7,758 nucleotides of DNA from Cyclobacteriaceae bacterium (GTDB taxonomy: Bacteria > Bacteroidota > Bacteroidia > Cytophagales > Cyclobacteriaceae). Shown piece by piece: positions 1-6,150 of the stretch. Below the pieces are notes generated by a model. It worked only from the letters and a program-made list of their open reading frames with translations. It was not told where the DNA came from and did not search any database. Each line of letters opens with the position of its first letter. Position 1 is the first letter of the stretch. A program made the translations under genes and the position numbers. The DNA is taken from assembly GCA_026994125.1 (NCBI GenBank), contig JALWRJ010000121.1, positions 1-7,758 on the forward strand, written 5' to 3'.

Positions 1-434
1 TAGTGCCGAAAGAATTTAATCCTATAATTGCCAACTCATCAATTCCATTGATAAACCTAGTAAAAGATAGCCATGAAATTTTAAATTTACGTGAAAATCC
101 GAGACCCATTATAATCAATTTTTGGGCAACCTGGTGCAAACCATGTATAGCTGAAATGAATAGTTTTCAAAAACTCTACCAGCAAGACTCTTTACAAACG
201 GACTTTTATTTTCTTTCAAGCGAGCCTCTCGAAAAACAATTAAATTTTATACAAAAAAAAGGATGGACACTACCATTCTTTAAATATGTTAAAGATTCAA
301 TTCCGAATCAATTGAAAACGAATGCCTTACCAACTACATTTATTATAAAAAATGGAATAATATATTTTCAAAAATCAGGAAAGGCAAAATGGGATTCTAA
401 AAACACTATTGAATATTTAAAAGGATTGAAATAA
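1..434 (+). CDS. TlpA/ResA-type thioredoxin-like protein, probably 5'-partial
   Basis: This is a thiol-disulfide oxidoreductase domain of the TlpA/ResA/thioredoxin class. Numbering from a GTG at position 3, the segment WATWCKPC lies at residues 41-48 with the redox cysteines at 45 and 48, preceded by the usual beta strand (PIIINF). The cis-proline loop ALPTTF follows at residues 108-113. Members normally reduce or exchange disulfides outside the cytoplasm and carry an N-terminal signal peptide or lipobox. None is present here, and the frame is open to the window edge (the incomplete first codon ends in TA and cannot be a stop), so the true start and export signal probably lie upstream. The GTG at 3 is only a fallback start. 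The gene is very A+T-rich (13 G/C among bases 241-300) compared with the convergent peptidase gene, whose stop codon lies 3 nt away. The substrate is unknown. Confidence is high for the fold and low for the start. Confidence 0.85.
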   Translation, partial: VPKEFNPIIANSSIPLINLVKDSHEILNLRENPRPIIINFWATWCKPCIAEMNSFQKLYQQDSLQTDFYFLSSEPLEKQLNFIQKKGWTLPFFKYVKDSIPNQLKTNALPTTFIIKNGIIYFQKSGKAKWDSKNTIEYLKGLK

Positions 435-437
435 TAC

Positions 438-1844
438 TTATTCCACAAAAACTACCCCATTTATATTTGAGTTAGTACTATTGCCTTTTACCAAAAAACC
501 ATTAACTACCCGGTATTTAATATTATTATGCTTATCGAGGAGTAAAAAATTAGCCGGGGCATCTACTGCCAGGCTTGATACTTTGTTGATGGCAGAGGGG
601 TGTACCCAATTGATGGGTAAGGGTAAGTGCGGCTCAGCCGGTGGATTAGGGTTGGTAACAAATAGTACTCCCTGGCGCAATAGCCGTTTGGCTGTTACAA
701 AACTAAGCCCCTCCGAATCAGCCAGTGTAATCACTTTACCCGGTATAGCGGATAGCCCGGTAGCATCTAATGTGCTAAAGCCTTCGTAGGCCGATAGGTC
801 GCCTATATCCTCAATGGTTCCTTTGCTGTAAAACTGCGGATGAGCCAGTAGGTGCTCGGTACGATTAATGCCTATATCTACTTGTGAGCTACTGTGGGGC
901 AGGTTTACATTTTTTATAAGCACATCAAACAACTTGGTATCGATGGGCGGAATAGCCTCGTAGTGCTGTACTGCTATATCAGTATAGCTGCCGGTGGCAA
1001 TGGTTTCCAAAGCCTGCATAAGCACTAAAAAGTTTAATTTACGGACACCTTCTTTTTGGATATCGTTGGGTAACCAACCCGACTCTACCAAGATGGTGCT
1101 AACACCCTTGGCTTGTATCTGATCCCCAAAGGAGCGTTCGCTAAAGGTATCGTCATACAGGCCCGTACCACCAGGTATAAAGGCCTGTGCAGCTTTGTTC
1201 ATGGCAGCAATTACCTGCATGGCCGCCTTACGCGTTGTATTAACCGTACGATTTGCATTGTAGGCAGGTGCTAAAAAAGAAAGGCTGGAAGGGGTACTGC
1301 TGCCCTTTACATTGTAAAACCTGCGCTGATCATGTAAATTAAATGCAAAATGGGGTTTCAGCTCATCCACTTGCTGCATAAGCAACCTACCTTCGAGCGT
1401 TTGCAGTGCCAGAGCATCGCGGTTCATATCAATGCCGGTGGCAGTTCTGCGCTGGAAACGCTGCGTGCCATCGGGGTTAAGCATGGGAATAAATTGGAGG
1501 GTAAGTTCTTTGGCTAACTGCTTTCTAAATTCATTAAAGGCATCATCGGCTACTAAAAATTTAAGTATGTCTAACAAAGCTCGGGTAGCAGTTGATTCAT
1601 TACCGTGCATTTGGCTCCAAAATAGCAGTTTTGTTTTGCCTTTGCCAAAGGTTATTTTATGGATAGAACGGCCTTCTTCGGATTCGCCTATTTGCTTAAA
1701 AGTAAGTTGGGGGCATGCTGTAAATGGTTCAAGGGCTTTTAGCAAGGATGTGTGTGTAAAACGATTTACTTGTATTTGCTTGACGTGGTATGATTCGTAT
1801 CGCTGATTTATTTGCTTAATAAACTTACCTCTAATTTCTGCCAT
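438..1844 (-). CDS. M14 family zinc carboxypeptidase-like metallopeptidase with C-terminal beta-sandwich-like extension
   Basis: This 468-aa protein is a metallopeptidase of the carboxypeptidase A (M14) clan. The visible active-site set is complete: zinc ligands H80 and E83 in MHGNE, H171 in NLHDQ, NPDG at 123-126, Arg at 132/133, N141-R142 in DMNRD (substrate carboxylate binding), and the catalytic Glu254 in VESG. The catalytic domain takes up roughly residues 45-285. No signal peptide or membrane segment is seen, so a cytoplasmic location is inferred. The ATG at 1844 is well supported because an in-frame TGA lies two codons upstream and the next Met (79) is inside the active site. Residues about 300-468 are extra to a plain M14 domain. 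They contain segments resembling the N-terminal (FDVLIKNVNL, VDIGI, LDATG, IPGKV) and C-terminal (NFLLLD, YRVVNGFLVKG) strands of amidohydrolase composite domains. A terminator lies just upstream, so the gene probably has its own promoter. The substrate is unknown. Confidence 0.9.
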   Translation of the reverse strand: MAEIRGKFIKQINQRYESYHVKQIQVNRFTHTSLLKALEPFTACPQLTFKQIGESEEGRSIHKITFGKGKTKLLFWSQMHGNESTATRALLDILKFLVADDAFNEFRKQLAKELTLQFIPMLNPDGTQRFQRRTATGIDMNRDALALQTLEGRLLMQQVDELKPHFAFNLHDQRRFYNVKGSSTPSSLSFLAPAYNANRTVNTTRKAAMQVIAAMNKAAQAFIPGGTGLYDDTFSERSFGDQIQAKGVSTILVESGWLPNDIQKEGVRKLNFLVLMQALETIATGSYTDIAVQHYEAIPPIDTKLFDVLIKNVNLPHSSSQVDIGINRTEHLLAHPQFYSKGTIEDIGDLSAYEGFSTLDATGLSAIPGKVITLADSEGLSFVTAKRLLRQGVLFVTNPNPPAEPHLPLPINWVHPSAINKVSSLAVDAPANFLLLDKHNNIKYRVVNGFLVKGNSTNSNINGVVFVE

Positions 1845-1874
1845 AGCTCAAAAATAGAACAAAGTACAATAATG

Positions 1875-1904
1875 AAATAAAAAAGGTCTGCAATTGCAGA
1901 CCTT
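1875..1904 (-). terminator. Rho-independent terminator for the membrane-protein/lipoprotein unit
   Basis: Bases 1883-1904 form a perfect 22-bp palindrome (AAGGTCTGCA, then ATTGCAGACCTT). It can fold into a hairpin with about nine base pairs and a 4-nt AATT loop. Read on the minus strand it runs straight into six T, then A and TTT (1884 down to 1875), the classic intrinsic-terminator layout. It starts 16 nt after the stop codon of the 93-aa gene at 1921. On the plus strand no T tract follows, so it should act in one direction only. It separates the two-gene unit from the M14 peptidase gene. Confidence 0.85.
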
Positions 1905-1920
1905 AAACTTTGCTAAATAC

Positions 1921-2202
1921 CTAAACTTTCTTCAAACCCCCTGTTTTCAATTTACTATAATGCTTGAACCTTAATGTAAATAGTATTTGCCAAATCGAAA
2001 ATTTCTCTTCGATACCTAACGCTCTTAATCTGTATAAATTAAGAATTGGATAATAAATAAACGCATAAAGAATCGAAAAGCTCAGAAACCAACTCAATGA
2101 CATTTGCTTCTCAATAAAGAAATAGAATAGAGGAACAGAAGGGCTTGCGCCAACAACAAAATACATCCATGGATTAGCTAAAATTTTGATTTTCGAATTC
2201 AT
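1921..2202 (-). CDS. Small two-helix membrane protein of unknown function
   Basis: I do not recognise this 93-aa protein. It has a short polar N-terminus, a probable membrane helix at about residues 12-30 (WMYFVVGASPSVPLFYFFI), a short polar turn (EKQ), a second helix at about 36-56 ending in Tyr/Pro, and then a basic tail with many Lys and Arg (57-93). The positive-inside rule suggests the tail is cytoplasmic. The ATG at 2202 lies 11 nt after the stop of the upstream lipoprotein gene. The element AAAACCAA stands 5 nt before the ATG, as it does 6 nt before the lipoprotein ATG. Bases 2041-2100 contain only 18 G/C. The tight spacing and shared terminator suggest it works with the lipoprotein, for example as a protective or anchoring partner, but this is inference. 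It could also be a degraded fragment of a larger membrane protein. Confidence 0.7.
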   Translation of the reverse strand: MNSKIKILANPWMYFVVGASPSVPLFYFFIEKQMSLSWFLSFSILYAFIYYPILNLYRLRALGIEEKFSIWQILFTLRFKHYSKLKTGGLKKV

Positions 2203-2213
2203 TTTTATTGGTT

Positions 2214-2846
2214 TTATTTAAATGCTGCATAAATACCACAAGCAGCTGCTAATACGAATGGATAAGCTCCATCGGTTGCATAGGTTGCCGCAGCATCAAA
2301 AGCCAAATTTAGCAACCCATTTGAAAAAGGTTGTGCAACACTAGAGATACAATCACCTGTATCACTAAACCATCCTGTAACTCTACCATTTACTGCAGGA
2401 ACATCATGGAACATAATTTCACTGTGCGTGGTAGTAAAATACACTCTAAGATTTCCTTCCATATCATACAGCTTAGTATCTACAACTCCTGCAGAAATTT
2501 CACTATTTTCGGTATACAATGTACCTAACACATTACCAAGTTCGTCAAAACTCACTAATAATCCAACTTCTGGATTAGTTTTACTTGTAATTCCATATGA
2601 AGTCCCTTTGTTTACACCATCACTTACCACAATCTCTTTAAGATCATTCGGATTAAAATTTGCTAAACTAAATTTGGCATCGTTAACTCTTGAAGTTTTG
2701 CCGATTTTTAAAAGCAAATCTTTAGTGTTCGCAATCAAAGATGCACTCGCCCTATTAAATTCAACACTTCCATGTTTTTCTATTTCTACATTCTCTGTAG
2801 CACAAGATGCAAGAAAAATTAGACTTACAAAAATATTTTTTTTCAT
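2214..2846 (-). CDS. Putative lipoprotein with Ala/Gly-rich hydrophobic C-terminus, unknown function
   Basis: I do not recognise this 210-aa protein. The N-terminus is a clear type II signal peptide: KK, a hydrophobic core (IFVSLIFLA), and lipobox LASC at residues 12-15, so lipidation at Cys15 is expected. The run after the Cys (ATENVEIEK) is only mildly acidic. Residues about 25-160 are polar with a beta-rich look and repeated short Gly turns. From GWFSDTGDC (158-166) the character changes: residues 170-208 are hydrophobic and rich in Ala and Gly, and contain a second cysteine (203) in AAACGIYAAFK. Cys166 and Cys203 could form a disulfide in the envelope. The ATG at 2846 has an A-rich leader with AAAACCAA 6 nt upstream, and a plausible promoter lies at 2877-2905. 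The gene is richer in A+T than the flanking core genes (21 G/C in bases 2701-2760). It is probably cotranscribed with the 93-aa gene. Confidence 0.8.
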   Translation of the reverse strand: MKKNIFVSLIFLASCATENVEIEKHGSVEFNRASASLIANTKDLLLKIGKTSRVNDAKFSLANFNPNDLKEIVVSDGVNKGTSYGITSKTNPEVGLLVSFDELGNVLGTLYTENSEISAGVVDTKLYDMEGNLRVYFTTTHSEIMFHDVPAVNGRVTGWFSDTGDCISSVAQPFSNGLLNLAFDAAATYATDGAYPFVLAAACGIYAAFK

Positions 2847-2876
2847 GTTATTTTGGTTTTGTTAATAATATCTGCA

Positions 2877-2905
2877 CAACACTAAAAAAAAATTAACTTT
2901 ACCAA
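2877..2905 (-). promoter_or_regulatory. Candidate Bacteroidota-type promoter for the lipoprotein gene
   Basis: On the minus strand a TTG (2903-2905) is followed after 18 nt by TAGTGTTG (2877-2884). This matches the phylum's TAnnTTTG -7 box at seven of eight positions, with a spacing in the usual range of about 17-23 nt for the -33 TTG. The spacer contains a run of nine T. Transcription would begin near 2870, leaving a leader of about 25 nt before the ATG at 2846. The match is by eye, and A+T-rich DNA yields such matches by chance, so confidence is moderate. Confidence 0.45.
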
Positions 2906-2925
2906 CTTATATTAAAAAATATAGA

Positions 2926-5421
2926 TTATAGTATAAACTGAAATCCTATTTTAACGCCAAAATTGCGCACATTGGGTTTATTGGTGTAGGTAAGGCGGTG
3001 AAAGAAATCGATGCGGAAAATTTTGAGAATGTTTTCGATGCCATAACCCAGTTCTACGTATGGAATAGCCGGGTTTAACACGCCAAATTGTTCTACCGGA
3101 TTGCCATTAGTGTCGTAAATAGGTACCATAATATCTATGTTTTGCTGACGGATACCGCCATACAGCACCTTAGCCTCGCCCACCAGCCTTAATTTAAGGT
3201 ACTTTATAAGGGGCACATGGTTTAACAATTTTCCTTCGAAATGGTGCCGGTAGCTTAACGCTACATAGCGATCGGACACATACTCAAAGTTATTCATTAA
3301 ATTATACGTATTTACGGTATAAAACGGAGTCTCGTTACCCCAGTGGTTGCGTAACAAAGGGTAAGGTACAGTTCCAAATACATATTGGCCATCCAGGCGA
3401 AGGAAAGAAGTGCCCAACTCGCCCATTTTAAGTTTTTTAATAAACTCAAAGCCCAGTTTTTGGTATTGCAAACTAGCATCTATTAAGGGCATGCCCGCAG
3501 TAAAACTAAGTCTTACAATTGGGAAACGGTTATAACCTCCACTTACGCGTTCGTTGTCATCAATCAGGTATTTGCGGTCTTTAGCCCACTCTACCTGCAA
3601 GCGGGCTTCGGTGGTGGTAATGCTGGTGCTGGTGCCGGCACCAGGTTCGTTGGCCTGGTTATAATAGCTAAAATCGAACAAAGGGTACACCTTATCGTAC
3701 CTAAGCACTAACCGGGTGTTTACATCTCGTACCAGTTGGTTAGCCAACGACCACTGCAACCTTTTATGTTCGAAAGGTCTTCGTAGAGCCCCTAATCGAT
3801 TAAAGGCGTAAAAAGCACCTTGCTCGTTTATATTGCGATAGGTAAAGTAAACAGGATCTACATCGTGACGTATTTCTACCCCGGTTTTAATCCAGGGTTT
3901 ACGCGAGATAATGTAATCCACCCCGGCTTTAAATTTCCATTTTTCATCTTTAAAACCATAGCCCACAAGCCCTTTAAACACCCATTTATCGCTAAATTGG
4001 TAGGTGGTTTCAGCACCAAAGCCCAAACGTAAGCCTTCGATATTATTATACGATAAAAACAACGGGTATGGCCCCACCCTAATATACTTAAAACGATAAT
4101 AGCCGCTATATGCAAATTTGGCAATATCGATATATGCCTTAATGGAAGGAATTTTTTTTAAGGTATCTACCATGCTATACACATTAATTTCGCTTTTCGA
4201 AAGTGATTCGTGGCGTTTTTCCTGCCAGTACAAATCATCACTCATTCGTACCTGGTCGTCCAAATCAACGGGCAATCGGTAAAACGAATCGGGGTGGGGT
4301 TTATTTACAACAAAGTTTTTATTTGAGATGTAAAACTTGGCTAATAAGCCGGCTATCTCATCGGTAGGTTGGGCTACATCGATAAGCACCCTGGTTTTGG
4401 AGGGCAACCAAGGGCCTGCTTCGGTTTTGGAAAGCTCCTGTTTAATATTTAGTCTTTCGATGTAATTTAAATTGGCTTGCTTACCCACGGTTACATCGAT
4501 TTGTTTTAGGGCATATTCACTTTTGGTTATCCAAATGGTGCCTTTAAATGCCAAATCGTGTTTACGCTTAGGTTCCAAATCAATACGGTACGTAAAATCA
4601 TTGCCAATCATCATGCTATCCACCAGGTACACATTATAAATACCCTTCCACCCATTGGCTAAAGGCGATACAAATTCTTTTTCGAGAATGGTCAGGTAAT
4701 TACGGTAAAAATTATACTCCTGGTAGGTGGAGCCCACCAACTGCGAAGTAAAAGTGCCATCGGTTAGGCCCAGTCCGTTTACACGTGTTTTTACTACATA
4801 CTCGTGGCGCATGTCGGGATTGTTTCGTACATAGTAGTTCGATATGGCTTCGGAAAAGAAAACAGGTAAAATAGGACGTCCGTTTTCACCGGCAATGATT
4901 TGAATGCTGTCCAGCACACCAACAATTTTTTTTACCTGTTTGTTTTGTTTAAATTTATCGGTCAGGTTATCAATATCTACTTCTATTTTAGTGTAACTTT
5001 CATACTCATAGGCTTTTAGGCTTCGTTTATCGTTTTGCTTTTTGTGCTTAACCACCTGGCGCATAATGGCAAAGGCCGGGTTTTCTTCGGCCACAAAAAC
5101 CACTTCGTTCAGGTTTACAATTTCCTCGGTAAGCTGAAAGTTGAGTTCTTGCGATTTACCAGCAACAATGGGTAGCGTTAAAGGCTTATAGCCAATGTAA
5201 CTGGCCGAAACCGAGTCCACGGGAGTATTGGCTTCGATTCGAAAAGTGCCATCAAATTTCGTAGTGGCCCCCACGGTTGTTCCTTTAAAAATTACATTGG
5301 CAAAGGGGATGGGGTCGCCCGAAGCCGCATCTTTAATTTTACCAAAAACTACCGTTTTTTGCCCATAGCCTATGTTTATGGAAGCCCAAATAAAGGTGGT
5401 ATAGAGCAGTAGTTGTTTCAA
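2926..5421 (-). CDS. Outer-membrane protein with carboxypeptidase-regulatory-like domain and DUF5686 barrel
   Basis: This 831-aa protein has the typical DUF5686 architecture found in Bacteroidota. A signal peptide (residues 1 to about 20, ending GYG before Gln) is followed by a carboxypeptidase D regulatory-like beta-sandwich (about 22-108, with GKIKDAASGDPIPFANV, TKFDGTF and SYIGYKP). Then comes the NPAFAIMRQVVKHKKQND stretch at 114-131 that opens the DUF5686 region, a periplasmic-looking middle part, and a long series of alternating aromatic/polar strands to the C-terminus (GVKIGFQFIL). The second half resembles Omp85/BamA-like surface-antigen barrels. It is probably an outer-membrane beta-barrel, but the family's role is not established. 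The length is normal for the family and no frameshift is seen. The start appears to be TTG at 5421: the codon directly upstream is TAA, and the first in-frame Met is residue 120, well past the signal peptide. It lies 105 nt downstream of the sanA-like gene. Confidence 0.92.
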   Translation of the reverse strand: MKQLLLYTTFIWASINIGYGQKTVVFGKIKDAASGDPIPFANVIFKGTTVGATTKFDGTFRIEANTPVDSVSASYIGYKPLTLPIVAGKSQELNFQLTEEIVNLNEVVFVAEENPAFAIMRQVVKHKKQNDKRSLKAYEYESYTKIEVDIDNLTDKFKQNKQVKKIVGVLDSIQIIAGENGRPILPVFFSEAISNYYVRNNPDMRHEYVVKTRVNGLGLTDGTFTSQLVGSTYQEYNFYRNYLTILEKEFVSPLANGWKGIYNVYLVDSMMIGNDFTYRIDLEPKRKHDLAFKGTIWITKSEYALKQIDVTVGKQANLNYIERLNIKQELSKTEAGPWLPSKTRVLIDVAQPTDEIAGLLAKFYISNKNFVVNKPHPDSFYRLPVDLDDQVRMSDDLYWQEKRHESLSKSEINVYSMVDTLKKIPSIKAYIDIAKFAYSGYYRFKYIRVGPYPLFLSYNNIEGLRLGFGAETTYQFSDKWVFKGLVGYGFKDEKWKFKAGVDYIISRKPWIKTGVEIRHDVDPVYFTYRNINEQGAFYAFNRLGALRRPFEHKRLQWSLANQLVRDVNTRLVLRYDKVYPLFDFSYYNQANEPGAGTSTSITTTEARLQVEWAKDRKYLIDDNERVSGGYNRFPIVRLSFTAGMPLIDASLQYQKLGFEFIKKLKMGELGTSFLRLDGQYVFGTVPYPLLRNHWGNETPFYTVNTYNLMNNFEYVSDRYVALSYRHHFEGKLLNHVPLIKYLKLRLVGEAKVLYGGIRQQNIDIMVPIYDTNGNPVEQFGVLNPAIPYVELGYGIENILKIFRIDFFHRLTYTNKPNVRNFGVKIGFQFIL

Positions 5422-5526
5422 TTAAAAATGTTATATCTAATATTTTACGCCACAAGCAAATACAAAATAATAGCAAATTAGCAATAAGCACAACCAATTT
5501 AAAGGGCCAGCCCTGTTTATTAAAGG

Positions 5527-6111
5527 TTACCGCACCACATAAAGTTCGATAAAGGCTTTTATACGGGCAAAAAACTCTCGTAGCCTTACATTGCCCGATT
5601 CGCTAAGAGGTAACCGCCTGGCCGGCATTACCCGGGCATTTAAATGGTAGTAGTTACTTATAAACAAAGCTCTGTAGCCATGAAATTTTTGGGTTATAAT
5701 TATAACATCGGTTAGGCCAAAAAGTTGCTGTGCATTACGAATAGACTCAATAGTGCGGTAACCGGCTGTATCGAGCATAATTTTATCGTTGGGTACTCCC
5801 AGTGCTATCAGTGCATCGCGCATCATTTGAGGTTCGTTATAGTAGCGGGTTCGGTTATCGCCACTTACAATTATGTGCTCAATTTTGCCAGCATTTAAGA
5901 GTTCGTAAGCCATTTGAATACGCCCCTTAAAAAATTCATTTTTGGTGCCATTACGGTTGCGGTTACTGGTTCCTAACACCAACCCAACCTTGGCAAAAGG
6001 TATTTGCTCAACCGAGCTATAAACCTGGCTTTGTGTTGAAAAAATCATCCACACATTAATGGCAATCATTAGGGTAAGCAAATAAAAAAAAAGCCGTTTT
6101 ATATTTTTCAA
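5527..6111 (-). CDS. sanA: SanA-like inner-membrane envelope barrier protein (DUF218 / YdcF-ElyC-SanA family)
   Basis: This 194-aa protein matches the pattern of SanA, a DUF218 protein that in enterobacteria contributes to the envelope permeability barrier (vancomycin exclusion at high temperature). A basic N-terminus and one hydrophobic anchor at about residues 7-25 place the domain outside the inner membrane. The DUF218 motifs appear in order: LVLGTS (44-49), FKGRI (61-65), VSGDN (82-86), YNEP (91-94), LDTAGYRT (113-120), TQKFHGYRALF (140-150) and the SanA-type end ARIKAFIELYV (182-192). The start appears to be TTG at 6111. Reading upstream in frame there is no ATG before a TAA at 6136-6138, and the next ATG (Met15) would cut the anchor in half. 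It lies 39 nt after trmH and is probably in the same operon. The biochemical activity of the family is not settled. The symbol is assigned by motif resemblance, and the family assignment is firmer than the exact orthology. Confidence 0.85.
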   Translation of the reverse strand: MKNIKRLFFYLLTLMIAINVWMIFSTQSQVYSSVEQIPFAKVGLVLGTSNRNRNGTKNEFFKGRIQMAYELLNAGKIEHIIVSGDNRTRYYNEPQMMRDALIALGVPNDKIMLDTAGYRTIESIRNAQQLFGLTDVIIITQKFHGYRALFISNYYHLNARVMPARRLPLSESGNVRLREFFARIKAFIELYVVR

Positions 6112-6150
6112 ACTAATAGGTTTTTGGGAAGTACTTTAAACTACAACGAT

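Noticed and set aside
481..1806. Two plus-strand open frames (481-789 and 1432-1806) opposite the M14 gene
   Set aside because: They are shadows of a gene whose complete zinc-peptidase motif set fixes the coding strand.
2428..2865. Open plus-strand frame of 145 codons opposite the lipoprotein gene
   Set aside because: It is antisense to a gene with a convincing lipobox, promoter-like sequence and leader, and its translation shows no domain or export signal.
2908..2923. Inverted repeat TATATT/AATATA after the DUF5686 stop codon, possible terminator
   Set aside because: The stem is made only of A-T pairs and would be too unstable for an intrinsic terminator.
3820..4124. Open frames on both strands inside the DUF5686 gene
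   Set aside because: They overlap a continuous, typical-length DUF5686 frame and show no recognisable protein features.
5463..5493. Possible promoter for the DUF5686 gene (minus-strand TTG, 21 nt, TATTTTG)
   Set aside because: The -7 element is one base short of TAnnTTTG, and a similar short match (TAATTTG) occurs a few bases away, as expected by chance in A+T-rich DNA.
5503..5514. Small inverted repeat AGGG-CCAG-CCCT just after the sanA-like gene, possible terminator
   Set aside because: The stem is only 4 bp and is followed on the minus strand by TTTAAATTGG rather than a clean T tract. It is too weak to call.
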